Positions 48,360-56,755 of a DNA stretch of 64,000 nt are shown piece by piece. The position numbers and the translations under genes were made by a program. A model generated the notes under the pieces. It searched no databases. It worked only from the letters and a program-made list of their open reading frames with translations, and was not told the DNA's origin. The stretch comes from JBCAXA01 sp038749025 (GTDB lineage: Bacteria; Pseudomonadota; Gammaproteobacteria; Steroidobacterales; Woeseiaceae): NCBI GenBank assembly GCA_038749025.1, contig JBCDIL010000003.1, positions 62,001-126,000 of the forward strand. Direction: 5' to 3'. How positions within the stretch are numbered: position 1 is the stretch's first letter; every line of letters begins with the position of its first letter.

Positions 48360-48806
48360 ATGAAATTCTTGGCTTACTTAATACTCCCGATGGTGCTCTC
48401 GGCATGTACGATTTTCGATCGTGACGTTTATGCGATACGGTTTGAAGTGACTGCGATCGACCGTGATCAGGTCTTTCAGTTAGCCGATGAACTTGGTTAT
48501 CGGTACTACAACTACTGACGCGTAGACGGTGAACCAGTACTATCTCATGGAGACGATCAAGACTACATCACAACAGAATTAGACGGCGTTCGATTTGCAA
48601 TTTTTTTTGACGATCAAACGACAGACATTCTTATTGAGAAGTACGGAATCATCGAACCGGATAACGATTTGAAACGAGTAGCAGACAATATCGAGTCGGT
48701 ACTACGTCGCCTTTCTTTTAACTGGAAAAGGTTCGAAGCCGCTCAGAAGATCGACAGTCTAGTTGATGCGGCTCGGCCTACTTGCCTGACGGCTTGCTAC
48801 GCTTAG
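48360..48806 (+). pseudogene. Lipoprotein gene interrupted by an in-frame TGA
   Basis: ATG 48360 (CAAGGAG upstream) begins a lipoprotein signal MKFLAYLILPMVLSAC and 52 codons ending ...LGYRYYNY before TGA at 48516-48518. The same frame then continues without a stop for another 95 codons (RVDGEPVLSHGDDQDYITTE ... RRLSFNWKRF ... ACYA) to TAG at 48804-48806. The continuation has normal coding character, so the gene is probably a recently mutated 148-codon lipoprotein. Less likely, the TGA is read through. Adding weight, no ribosome site or start follows the TGA. Function unknown; the second half shows a helical end. Confidence 0.75.
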
Positions 48807-48914
48807 TAGATCGTCTTTAGAGGACAACCCTGTCAGCATTTTCTAAGCACCCCAAGCGGGGAGAAAGCACACTGAGGCGCGATCGGTGTCTACTGGTTTA
48901 CCTCGAAACGACGC

Positions 48915-49649
48915 TCAGTAGTAAAACGTCTCTTCTTCCGCTCCAAACAGTGCCGGCATCTCGAACAACAGATACCAGGCGAGCGCGGTACTGATCGCAA
49001 TCACGATAATGCCGACAAGCGATCGCGAGCCGGCGATCGCACCGTTTGCTTCGACGACTTCCGCAGACTTTTGCCCATGGATCATAGGGCCGACCAAACG
49101 GTGCCCTTTACGGAATTTGTAAAAGGCGATCGCACTCAAGTGCAGCACAACGAGCGCCGCGACAACGTTTTGGCAACGGTGATGAATGAACGACAACGTA
49201 TCGGCGACGTCCGACGGTACGGCGGAACGCCATGGACCCTCGAAGAAAATATCGTCGGTCATAACGAGGCCGGTGACAGCTTGCGCAGTGACAGCGATCA
49301 ACAGCGCCAGCGTCGATAACGCACCGAGTGAGCTATGGCCGACGGCTTGTGCACCGCCGCGCTTAACAAGGTCGCCACAGGCTTTGATAATGTTCCGAGG
49401 CGTCAGCGACCACTCGCGAAACTGCGAATAGCGCGTTCCGACCACACCCCAAATTAACCGAAACAGGATCGCGCCGAAGACGATGTAGCCGGCGCGCTCG
49501 TGCACGGTGAGGTAGTCGAAACCGCCGAAGCGGCCGCTGACCCACGCCGTGATAACGGCGCCGGCCAGTACCCAGTGGAAAAGGCGAAGCGGCCAGTCCC
49601 AAACCAGCCGCTTGCCGGAGTTGGTTTCGTCAGTCGGCCTTGTAGGCAT
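48915..49649 (-). CDS. Cytochrome b561-type di-haem membrane protein
   Basis: 244 aa from ATG 49647-49649; an upstream GTG at 49661 would overlap the cytochrome c' gene further. Four to five membrane segments are visible: RLFHWVLAGAVITAWVSG, GYIVFGAILFRLIWGVV, TLALLIAVTAQAVTGL, VAALVVLHLSAIAFYKF and IVIAISTALAWYLLF. The conserved histidines of the b-type haems are in FHW, VHERAGY, SFIHHRCQN and LHL. Proteins of this type (CybB-like) accept electrons from the quinone pool or pass them to c-type cytochromes. It overlaps the end of the cytochrome c' gene by 20 bases, a common pairing, so electron exchange between the two is likely. Confidence 0.92.
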   Translation of the reverse strand: MPTRPTDETNSGKRLVWDWPLRLFHWVLAGAVITAWVSGRFGGFDYLTVHERAGYIVFGAILFRLIWGVVGTRYSQFREWSLTPRNIIKACGDLVKRGGAQAVGHSSLGALSTLALLIAVTAQAVTGLVMTDDIFFEGPWRSAVPSDVADTLSFIHHRCQNVVAALVVLHLSAIAFYKFRKGHRLVGPMIHGQKSAEVVEANGAIAGSRSLVGIIVIAISTALAWYLLFEMPALFGAEEETFYY

Positions 49650-50109
49650 CGTGACAGCCACCGCAGGTGCGCCCTAACCCGCCAATGGCTTGGCGCATCG
49701 CGCCAACATCATCGCCTGCCGCTGCCTCGACGAGCGCTTTCGCCGCCGCTTCGGAGGCCGCGACTTTCTCGGCGAAGTCTTCGGGGTCTTCCCAGATACC
49801 ATCGAGCGCGTTCGACTCCGCCCCGGAGCCGCGTGTGTCCATTGCGAAAGCGTCTGACAGCATGGTCGCCATCCAGGCAATGCGCTCGGCGTTCTGTGCA
49901 ACAACGGCTTGATCGAAGTCCATCTTGCCGCGGGCCATTGCACCGAGCGGTGCCATGTTCCAGCCCATGACAGTCAGCACCGACTGGCGTGTATCGACAG
50001 CACGCTCGGCGGCGCTTTGGGCCCAGGCGATACCGCTCGCCGTTAGCAAACCGATCGCGACCGAGATGGCGGCTGTTCGCCGTCGTGTCGTTTGTTGAAG
50101 TGTTTTCAT
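49630..50109 (-). CDS. Cytochrome c' (c-prime)
   Basis: 159 aa with signal peptide ISVAIGLLTASGIAWA. The mature part is a four-helix bundle: AVDTRQSVLTVMGWNMAPLGAMARGKMDFDQAVVAQNAERIAWMATML, FAEKVAASEAAAKALVEAAAGD and AMRQAIGGLGRTCGGCHDAY. The C-terminal CGGCH (about 149-153) attaches the single haem, and the later residues complete the fold. Cytochromes c' bind NO and are thought to protect against nitrosative stress; in some operons they pair with cytochrome b561, as here (20-base overlap). Its ATG stands 353 bases from the gene on the other side. Confidence 0.93.
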   Translation of the reverse strand: MKTLQQTTRRRTAAISVAIGLLTASGIAWAQSAAERAVDTRQSVLTVMGWNMAPLGAMARGKMDFDQAVVAQNAERIAWMATMLSDAFAMDTRGSGAESNALDGIWEDPEDFAEKVAASEAAAKALVEAAAGDDVGAMRQAIGGLGRTCGGCHDAYKAD

Positions 50110-50462
50110 TGCGCTTCCTTCAGTCTTGTTGAGACGGAGACAGGACGCACGCAGGCAGGCGTGTCGACCGAAAAGCTCGCTGCGTTGAACCAGACGCAGT
50201 GTCGGTGAGTCGTTGCACCGGACGATGAGCGATAGGTAGAAGAGTAAGCGACAGCCTGGGTCAGCTCAATGCACAATTGTTATGAGGCCTATTCAATATG
50301 GCGCCGGGGCGGCCCTTCTCGATGAGTCGTTATAACTTTTTCGCACAAACAACCAAGTCGCGAGCTAAACGCTAATCAAAATTATTCGCACAAATACGCT
50401 AGAAGACCGTTACGCTACTCGGTAGGGCAAACAAAGCTCGCTACAAGAATTGGGATGAATAC
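50110..50462. other. Intergenic region with a short direct repeat
   Basis: 353 bases between divergent genes, no gene seen. TTCGCACAAA occurs twice (50340-50349 and 50395-50404), 55 bases apart, in a locally AT-rich stretch that likely holds the promoter of the 50463 gene. Confidence 0.45.
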
Positions 50463-51773
50463 ATGACGTATCTGTACCGGAGCATTCTCGCAGCCATTAG
50501 CGCGATGGCCTTGCAGTTAACAACCGCCTTCGCCGATACAGCACCACCCTTCCAATTCGGTAACTTCAATCAGAACGGTTGGACCGGCGCGCTCACGTGG
50601 ACCGACACCCGAGCCCAAGAAGTTTTGGTGGTCACGACCCATACGAACTACATGCCGGAAGGTCCCAAGGCCGACAAGCTCACGCTGTTTATGCTGAACC
50701 AGACAGCCGTCGCCAATCACTGCGTGGCTGAATACGTGGAGACCGACCGCTCGGATGACGGGCTAACTCTGTCATTGCACCGAGCACCCAATAACAGCTG
50801 TCCAAAGAGTATCATCACGGCGGCCCGGTTTGGTGCGGTCAACCCACTCAGTATCGCCGTCGAATTGCTCGCTGGCGATAAAGTCATGGCCAGCGGCACG
50901 ATTACTACACGCCGGCGCAATTTCGCGTTGTCGATGCCCAGCCCGCGCGCTGAGGCTACGGTCGCGCGACGCGAGGCCGCTCGCTCGCGGGCGCGCAGTA
51001 CACCGCGTGGTGCGTCGACCGGGCGCGGACAGCCGGACTTCGGCTCACCGTTCGACGATATGGACCTTGACGAAGCCCATCGCCAGTACCGTGAGCGCTA
51101 CGAGCGCGAAAACCCACAAGTCGCCGGTGTGCCGCCGTCACTGCAAGGGCTTTTCATGGTCACCGCCGATGGCCTGATGCTGGAGATGTTCGATAGCGGC
51201 AATGCTTACGTTGGCCGTGTGGTGCAACCGAACTACTTCCTGGAAGCGGCCGGCCTCGGCGCCGACAGCAATGTGATCAAAGGCACGTACGATGGGCGTC
51301 TCGGTCGAATGTACGCGAAGCGTCGCACCGCGGTGCCCATTAATCGCCAAGGCAAGAGTCGCCATTGCGGGGCGATCTACGGATTTGGCGAAGTCGATTT
51401 TCTGAGCCCGGCAGGCGACGGTCGCTGGCGACTAGAACCCAAAGGCGATTCCTTCTGTACAGCGCCGTCCATTAATGTCTTTAGCTGCGAGCTCGTTGCC
51501 TGCAGCAAGCGCGAGAGCACGGAAGGTCGCCACGAAGGCACATTCTTTTATTCGAATCGCGCCACCGCGCTAGCCATCGCTCAGGAAAACAAAGCGAACG
51601 ACAACAACAAGACGGTGCTACAAGACCAATACGATGCCATGCAGGCCGAGCGCCGCGCACGTCGAGCTAAGGAAAAGCCTACTCCCGGCTACTTCGAGGC
51701 GGGCGGTGCCTGTGGCGATATTTCGTGCGAACAGGAAGACGTAAATAATCTGCTCGTGGATTTGTATTGGTAG
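50463..51773 (+). CDS. Secreted protein of unknown function (436 aa)
   Basis: The signal peptide is SILAAISAMALQLTTAFA. The first about 140 residues form a beta-rich domain with a conserved HCVAEYV...NNSCPKSI disulfide. A strongly basic, Arg/Ser-rich stretch (RREAARSRARSTPRGASTGRG, about 160-190) leads to a Glu/Arg region (DMDLDEAHRQYRERYERENP). A second globular domain of about 160 residues begins GLFMVTADGLMLEMFDSGNAYVGRVVQPN. Cysteines there (SRHCGAIYGFGE, DSFCTAPSINVFSCELVACSKRES) suggest disulfides in the periplasm or outside. No family is recognised. It precedes the HigBA-like pair convergently. The architecture resembles the protein at 18065-19318 (beta domain, linker, beta domain), but no sequence match is evident. 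Confidence 0.82.
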   Translation: MTYLYRSILAAISAMALQLTTAFADTAPPFQFGNFNQNGWTGALTWTDTRAQEVLVVTTHTNYMPEGPKADKLTLFMLNQTAVANHCVAEYVETDRSDDGLTLSLHRAPNNSCPKSIITAARFGAVNPLSIAVELLAGDKVMASGTITTRRRNFALSMPSPRAEATVARREAARSRARSTPRGASTGRGQPDFGSPFDDMDLDEAHRQYRERYERENPQVAGVPPSLQGLFMVTADGLMLEMFDSGNAYVGRVVQPNYFLEAAGLGADSNVIKGTYDGRLGRMYAKRRTAVPINRQGKSRHCGAIYGFGEVDFLSPAGDGRWRLEPKGDSFCTAPSINVFSCELVACSKRESTEGRHEGTFFYSNRATALAIAQENKANDNNKTVLQDQYDAMQAERRARRAKEKPTPGYFEAGGACGDISCEQEDVNNLLVDLYW

Positions 51774-51821
51774 CGAAGCACCGAGGTCTCAGTGACTCAC
51801 CTCATCTCAAGACTCACCCGC

Positions 51822-52136
51822 CTAAAGAAATGAGCGCCCCAGTTCCTTTTTGGATACACCCAGCGCCAGAAGCGACTTAACCAGTAAATCGAGAGATACG
51901 GCCGGATCGCCCGCTTCCATTTTGGCAACTCGGGATTGGCTCGAACTAATTAACTTCGCCAACTGTGTTTGCGTCAGCTTCCTTTCAGTCCGACACGCAC
52001 GCAGCTTCGCACTAAGGCCTATCTTCATTTCGATGTAGGCAACTTCGTCGTCGGTTAACTGCAGAAAATCGGCAGCATCGCCAACTTTCCAGCCGTGTTT
52101 TTCAAGCTTTGCCTTTCTTGCTTCAGATACGGTCAT
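51822..52136 (-). CDS. higA: HigA-like antitoxin (XRE family)
   Basis: 104 aa from ATG 52134-52136 (an upstream start at 52211 would overlap most of the toxin end). After an N-terminal segment (MTVSEARKAKLEKHGWKVGDAADFLQLTDDEVAYIEMKIGL), a helix-turn-helix of the Cro/CI (XRE) type is clear: LRACRTERKLTQTQLAKLISSSQSRVAKMEAGDPAVSLDLLVKSLLALG. Antitoxins of this build bind the toxin and repress the operon. It is the second gene, overlapping the toxin stop by 14 bases, which is the HigBA order (toxin first). It lies in an ordinary stretch between the secreted protein and the DUF paralogue. Confidence 0.85.
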   Translation of the reverse strand: MTVSEARKAKLEKHGWKVGDAADFLQLTDDEVAYIEMKIGLSAKLRACRTERKLTQTQLAKLISSSQSRVAKMEAGDPAVSLDLLVKSLLALGVSKKELGRSFL

Positions 52137-52455
52137 ATCGCCTAAGTCGTTGTCTACAGAGTTCGATCGTTGCCTTGGGCGTGCGGCCCGTCTTCTTGTT
52201 AAAGACCTCAATGACTACGATCGCGTCATCATCCACACGGTAGACAAGGCGCCAAGCCGCCGACTCGTCGGTTATTCGGAGCTCATGGCAACGCCTACCA
52301 ATCGATGGCATTGGTCTAGAACGAGGCAGCGCTAGCCGCTCTCCCCGCTGCAGTAGTCGCAACAAGTAACCCGCTTCTAACCTAGCTTTGGCTGTAAACG
52401 GTGGAGTCTTTACCTCGCTGTGCAGCCAAACGAGAGGCTTGTCGTTCGAGCCCAT
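52123..52455 (-). CDS. higB: HigB/Gp49-like toxin (phage-derived, RelE superfamily)
   Basis: 110 aa. The pattern SEVKTPPFTAKARLEAGYLLRLLQRGERLALPRSRPMPSIGRRCHELRITDESAAWRLVYRVDDDAIVVIEVFNKKTGRTPKATIELCRQRLRRYD is the Gp49/HigB family. It has the basic CHELRI strand, the RLVYRVDDDAIVVIEVFNKKT core and the helical end. Related toxins cleave mRNA on the ribosome. Upstream (52456-52500) lies TATGTCAGATGCGACATATC, a palindromic element (ATGTC...GACAT) that is a good candidate operator for autoregulation. The start ATG at 52453-52455 lies next to it. The system is apparently intact. Confidence 0.86.
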   Translation of the reverse strand: MGSNDKPLVWLHSEVKTPPFTAKARLEAGYLLRLLQRGERLALPRSRPMPSIGRRCHELRITDESAAWRLVYRVDDDAIVVIEVFNKKTGRTPKATIELCRQRLRRYDRI

Positions 52456-52468
52456 CCGTAGTCACAAG

Positions 52469-52490
52469 ATATGTCAGATGCGACATATCT
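52469..52490. promoter_or_regulatory. Candidate operator of the HigBA pair
   Basis: The reverse-complementary arms ATATGTC (52469-52475) and GACATAT (52482-52488) lie just upstream of the toxin start, separated by six bases. Palindromes at this place are the usual binding sites of XRE antitoxins. Confidence 0.55.
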
Positions 52491-52602
52491 GTCAAACCAA
52501 ACACAAAACAGATTGAATTAAACAACCGCCGGCGGCGCTACAGTCGAATCTCAACGTATTGTCGCGATTCAGTCGCCACATGTGCTTGGCGAAGTGCCGC
52601 CG

Positions 52603-53316
52603 CTACGCTGAGTCTTCGAGACGAAGCAGCTCAAACTCCCACTCGTACGGCGCAGCGACCGTCCCGCGAACAAACAGAAAATCGCCGTCCGCTGTCATCC
52701 AAAAATGGTACGGCGGGTGGTCGGTGTTGTTCGCGAGAATCGCGAAGTGGTAACAGTCGAAATCGCCGGCCGCCACGCTAACGTGCTCCTCACCGAAAAA
52801 CTCCCATTCGCTGCGGGTCGTCGCCGTGAATTCGGGTCCGGTCGCGCCGCGATGGTCGGTCGACGTCATTAGGTTGTTTTCGAAGACGTGGCGTCTCGGT
52901 CCGGCGCTGCGGTCAAACCGTGCGGCCATCCACGCATCGGAGGTTAGCGCGTGCGTACCGAAGCTGCGCATGCTGCGATTGTACGGTCGCTTGTCATGAA
53001 CGATATCGCCACCGAAGCGCGCATGCATCTCGGCTTGTTCATCGGTGAAGTGGTAGGCAGCAAGACCCTGGAATGTGTCGTTGCTGGTTAGGCGGACGTA
53101 AACATCTCGCGGGTGATAATCCGCGTCGACGCATTTAACGACATCGCGGATGAGCCCATCGCCATCCCACAATTGGCAATGTGCCCGTAGCACTCGTGTG
53201 CCATCGGCATGTGCCGTAATAACGAAGTCTTCCGACCCCCACTCCCCGTCCGGGAAGGCGGAGTCGTTAACGCGATAGACGATCTGCCCTTTTCGGGTGC
53301 GTGGCCGCTTGAGCAT
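52603..53316 (-). CDS. Uncharacterised beta-rich protein, paralogue of 4125-4850
   Basis: 237 aa, no signal peptide. It shares the block structure of the protein at 4125-4850: FVITAHADGTRVLRAHC, RDVVKCVDADYHPRDVYVRL, SFGTHALTSDAW, STDHRGATGPEF and GEEHVSVAAGDFDCYHF, ending in a beta-strand with FWMTADGDFLFVRG. Two copies in one window, about 48 kb apart and diverged, point to an old duplication in this lineage. The gene lies between the HigBA pair and the molybdenum hydroxylase and may be read with the latter, but the 45-base gap shows no coupling. Function unknown; the AGDFDC motif is the most conserved part. Confidence 0.84.
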   Translation of the reverse strand: MLKRPRTRKGQIVYRVNDSAFPDGEWGSEDFVITAHADGTRVLRAHCQLWDGDGLIRDVVKCVDADYHPRDVYVRLTSNDTFQGLAAYHFTDEQAEMHARFGGDIVHDKRPYNRSMRSFGTHALTSDAWMAARFDRSAGPRRHVFENNLMTSTDHRGATGPEFTATTRSEWEFFGEEHVSVAAGDFDCYHFAILANNTDHPPYHFWMTADGDFLFVRGTVAAPYEWEFELLRLEDSA

Positions 53317-53361
53317 TGAAACTGCCGCTCGGGTGGCTTAGTGGACAACCACTATAGCGCG

Positions 53362-55611
53362 CTACGCCATCGCGTTCTTGAGCTGCTCCTTAATCGGCAA
53401 GCGTCGCAGACGCACACCCGTTGCCGCGAAAATCGCATTGGTTAGCGCCGGTGCTGCGCTCGGGATACCCATTTCGCCGACACCGGTCGGCTTGTCGTCG
53501 AACGGCACGATGTGCGCTTCGAAGTTCTCTGGGAAGACCCCGATACGGGCGAGCGGGTAGTCGTGGAAGTTACTTTGCTCGATCCGGCCATCGGCGACGG
53601 TGATCTCCAAACCCAAGGCCGTCGAGATGCCATCCACCGTGCCGCCCTCGAGTTGCGCTTTGACCGCATCCGGGTGAATCGCCAAGCCGCAATCGATCGC
53701 CGCAACGATCCGGTCGATACTGAGTTCACCGGCACCAGTAACCGACACTTCGATCGCATGGGCGCCATAGCCGCCGAACGTGAAATGCGCCGCTAAGCCA
53801 ACGCCGGAGCCTTTTGGTCGCACCCGGTTGTAATCGATCTTTTCTGCGACGAACTTTGTTAGCCGCGTTAGGCGCCCTGGGTTGAACGTCGGCCCGCCGT
53901 GGTTGCCGTAGTCGAGCTCGCGCTCATCACCGAATAGCTGTAGGCGAAGGTCGAGCGGGCTTTGACCGGTCTCGTGCGCAATCTCATCGATGAAGCTCTG
54001 CACCACAAAGGCGTTGGCCGTGTGTGCCGGTGCACGCCACGAGCCACGCGGCACACCGATGCGATGATTGAAATACTCGAGCCGCAGGTTTTCGACGATG
54101 TTGCGCGGGAAGTCGTCGGCGTAGAGCTCCGCTTCCCACAACTTTTCGTCCGGCATGTTGGGCCGGCGGAAGTATTTACTGGCGCTCGCTAAGCGGTGCG
54201 ACCAGGCGGTAACGCGTTGCTGCGCGTCGAGTCCGACGTGCATCTCATGCAACCCGGCCGGTCGGTAGAAATCGTTTCGAACATCGTCTTCGCGGCTCCA
54301 CGTCAGTTTGACCGGCGCCCCGATACGTTTCGAAACGAGCGCAGCTTCTGCCACGTAGTCATTAGTAAGCCGTCGACCGAATCCGCCGCCAACGCGAGTG
54401 AAATCAACCTGTATCTGGTCGCGTTCCAAGCCGGTTGCCCAGGCAGCGGAGCGCGAGGCGCCGGACGGTGTCTGCGTTGGCGCGATGATATGACAGCGAT
54501 CGGCGCCGACGTCGGCGTAGCAGTTTTGAGGCTCGAGCGGTGCGTGATTCGCGAACGGCACTTCGTAGCGCCGGACAAAGCGTTGCACGGCATTGGCCAT
54601 CGCCGCGTCGTAGTCGCCGTCGTCGACGACAACCTGGCCAGTCTCCTTCGTCAGCATCTCGCTGCAGTCTTTCCAGAACGCCGCGGTACTGTCGTTGGCA
54701 TTCGGCCCTGGCTCCCACTCGACGGTTAGTGCATCGCGACCACGAAAGGCGGCCCATGTGGACGTTGCGACAACGGCGACGCCGCTGGCCAAGATTTGAT
54801 AAGGCTCATCCGGTGCCGGCCCTTGGATCTCAAAGACATCGAGGACACCGTCGACCTCGCGGGCAACCGTATCGTCAATGCTCTTAACGGTGCCGTTCAA
54901 TACCGGGCTGCGCGCAATCGCTGCGTAGCGCATATCGGGCTGGTAGGTGTCGATACCGAACTGCACCGCACCGGTCACGATCGATTCAAGATCAACGGCA
55001 TTCTGCGCGCTGCCGATGATGCGGTAGTCGCTGCTGGCTTTCAGCGGCACCGGCTCGTCGACCGGCTCTAGCGCCGCCGCGCGCTCAACCAACTCACCGT
55101 ACGGAAGTCGCGCATTCACCGAATCGCAAACAACAATGCCAGGCTCGGTGCGACACTCGGCTGGCTCCACCTCGAGTTGCTCGGCAGCCGCCCTAATTAG
55201 CTGGTAACGGGCCCGGGCACCGACCTCACGCATGTAATCCCAGTTACTGGTAAGACCGGTACTGCCGCCGACCCCTTGGCCGCCGTACTTCCATGTGTAG
55301 CCATCGGCGGTACGAACCAGCCCCAGTGGCATCGATCTCACCGACACGTGATCCCACTCGACATCAAGCTCCTCGGCCACGAGCATGGGCAAGGCGGTTC
55401 GCACCCCTTGGCCAATCTCGGGTTGGTTGCTCCCGATGATTACATCGCCACTCGCTCGAATCTCGATAAAGAAGCCGAGCCGGCGCTCCTCCCCGGCGGT
55501 TTGTGCCACCCCAAATGGAATGCCGAATACCAGCGCACCCGAAGCACTCGCCCCAGCGATCATGAAACCGCGCCGGGATAGTGTTGCCACCGCATCGTTG
55601 CGCTTAGCCAT
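53362..55611 (-). CDS. Molybdopterin-binding large subunit of a xanthine-dehydrogenase-family oxidoreductase (IorB-like)
   Basis: 749 aa from ATG 55609-55611, with a Tat signal LSRRGFMIAGASASGALVFG; the enzyme is therefore folded with its Mo cofactor and exported. Diagnostic segments are VSVGSNQPEIGQGVRTALPMLVAEELD-like IIGSNQPEIGQGVRTALP, TPSGASRSAAWATG, VGGGFGRR and the active-site GVGEMGIPSAAPALTNAIFAATG near the C-terminus (catalytic Glu). This matches the isoquinoline 1-oxidoreductase / aldehyde oxidase beta-subunit group, which lacks a FAD subunit and passes electrons through the partner's two iron-sulfur clusters. Its start overlaps the end of the small subunit by 8 bases. The substrate, possibly an aldehyde or N-heterocycle, cannot be read. 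Confidence 0.93.
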   Translation of the reverse strand: MAKRNDAVATLSRRGFMIAGASASGALVFGIPFGVAQTAGEERRLGFFIEIRASGDVIIGSNQPEIGQGVRTALPMLVAEELDVEWDHVSVRSMPLGLVRTADGYTWKYGGQGVGGSTGLTSNWDYMREVGARARYQLIRAAAEQLEVEPAECRTEPGIVVCDSVNARLPYGELVERAAALEPVDEPVPLKASSDYRIIGSAQNAVDLESIVTGAVQFGIDTYQPDMRYAAIARSPVLNGTVKSIDDTVAREVDGVLDVFEIQGPAPDEPYQILASGVAVVATSTWAAFRGRDALTVEWEPGPNANDSTAAFWKDCSEMLTKETGQVVVDDGDYDAAMANAVQRFVRRYEVPFANHAPLEPQNCYADVGADRCHIIAPTQTPSGASRSAAWATGLERDQIQVDFTRVGGGFGRRLTNDYVAEAALVSKRIGAPVKLTWSREDDVRNDFYRPAGLHEMHVGLDAQQRVTAWSHRLASASKYFRRPNMPDEKLWEAELYADDFPRNIVENLRLEYFNHRIGVPRGSWRAPAHTANAFVVQSFIDEIAHETGQSPLDLRLQLFGDERELDYGNHGGPTFNPGRLTRLTKFVAEKIDYNRVRPKGSGVGLAAHFTFGGYGAHAIEVSVTGAGELSIDRIVAAIDCGLAIHPDAVKAQLEGGTVDGISTALGLEITVADGRIEQSNFHDYPLARIGVFPENFEAHIVPFDDKPTGVGEMGIPSAAPALTNAIFAATGVRLRRLPIKEQLKNAMA

Positions 55612-56089
55612 TGGACGCATCCTTCTCGGCTTGCAGCAACTCCGCGGCACGATGCACGGCCTTGCGGATACGTGGATACGTTCCGCAGCGGCAGATGTTG
55701 GTCAGTTCGGTGTTGATATCGTCGTCGGTCGGCGCCGGCTTGCGGGCGAGCAAATCGGCGGTCGCCATAATTTGGCCGGCCTGGCAATAACCGCATTGCG
55801 GCACGTTCAGCTCGACCCAGGCTTGCTGAACGGGATGTAACGCCTCTTTGGTGGCGAGCCCCTCAATCGTTGTAACCGCTTGGCCATTAAGGGTGGCTAC
55901 AGGGGTGATACACGAGCGCCGCGACTGGCCATCGATGTGTACGGTGCAGGCACCGCATTGGCCAATGCCACAGCCGAACTTCGTCCCCGTTAATCCCGCC
56001 GCATCCCGAAGCACCCACAGCAATGGCGTCGCGCCATCGCCTTCGAAGACAATATCGGTGCCGTTAACGCGCAAGCTGTGCTTGGCCAT
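55604..56089 (-). CDS. [2Fe-2S] small subunit of the molybdenum oxidoreductase (IorA-like)
   Basis: 161 aa. The plant-ferredoxin-type cluster is held by Cys40, Cys45, Cys48 and Cys60 (KFGCGIGQCGACTVHIDGQSRRSC) and the second cluster by Cys99, Cys102, Cys133 and Cys135 (QCGYCQAG...NICRCGTY). It passes electrons from the molybdenum subunit to a cytochrome or other acceptor. It has no signal peptide of its own and is probably carried with the Tat-exported large subunit. A strong GGAGG ribosome site precedes the ATG. It is first in the operon and overlaps the large subunit gene by 8 bases; the FAD subunit is absent, as usual in the Ior group. Confidence 0.94.
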   Translation of the reverse strand: MAKHSLRVNGTDIVFEGDGATPLLWVLRDAAGLTGTKFGCGIGQCGACTVHIDGQSRRSCITPVATLNGQAVTTIEGLATKEALHPVQQAWVELNVPQCGYCQAGQIMATADLLARKPAPTDDDINTELTNICRCGTYPRIRKAVHRAAELLQAEKDASNG

Positions 56090-56221
56090 GCCCCCTCCGC
56101 TATCTGATCCCTTACTTGGTGGTTGAAGGTATCAAACGACGGGCGCGGCTAGGGACAAACAAGACCAACGGTTAGTCGACTGCGACGAATGGTGCTTGGA
56201 ATCCGGCGACTATCGAAATCG

Positions 56222-56755
56222 CTAATCACAGGAGGCTTGGACAACAACGGGTAACGGAAGCTTCGAGATCGCCTCGTCGAGCGCTTGGCTTAATACTCGA
56301 GAAAACTCGCGGTCGGTGCCATTCCAGTTCATCCGCGTCATATTGCCGCGAACTGCCCTGGAGTCCTCGAACCCGTGGGCACGCAAAACAACAACGCCTG
56401 CCATCGATGTAGCAATATGTTTGATGTAAAGCGTCTCCAACGCCAGATAGGGACCCTGCGCTGGCGCACGTTCTAGCCAGACCGTTTCGACGCCGAGCCG
56501 CGCTGTAATTCCTTCGGTAAACCACGTTTTAATTTGCTCACGCGGAAATGACCAGCCTTGGGCCTCGGTTCTGATTCGCTCGTCAATGAGCCGAACGCAA
56601 GCTCGCTCGGTAATAACGCGGGCGAGCTGCGCCCCGGTCCCGGCAGCCACCTCCTCCGCCTTCGAGTAGTAGCTGATATCGGCGGTCTTTAGCTCGGTCG
56701 AAACGCAGCCACCAAGACTGACAGCCGCAGCAATTAGACCACTCCAGAACCTCAT
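56222..56755 (-). CDS. Lipoprotein, second of a coupled pair
   Basis: 177 aa with lipobox AAVSLGGC (Cys near 17). The mature part YYSKAEEVAAGTGAQLARVITERACVRLIDERIRTEAQGWSFPREQIKTWFTEGITARLGVETVWLERAP is a mixed fold without a recognised family. Its start overlaps the stop of the 345-aa lipoprotein by one base (TAATG at 56754-56758), so the two are translated together and likely form a periplasmic or outer-membrane complex. Both are located beside the molybdenum enzyme, but in separate transcription units. Function unknown. Confidence 0.78.
   Translation of the reverse strand: MRFWSGLIAAAVSLGGCVSTELKTADISYYSKAEEVAAGTGAQLARVITERACVRLIDERIRTEAQGWSFPREQIKTWFTEGITARLGVETVWLERAPAQGPYLALETLYIKHIATSMAGVVVLRAHGFEDSRAVRGNMTRMNWNGTDREFSRVLSQALDEAISKLPLPVVVQASCD

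Noticed and set aside
48516..48518. Selenocysteine at the in-frame TGA
   Set aside because: No SECIS-like hairpin is obvious directly downstream and the protein is not a redox family; a nonsense mutation is simpler.
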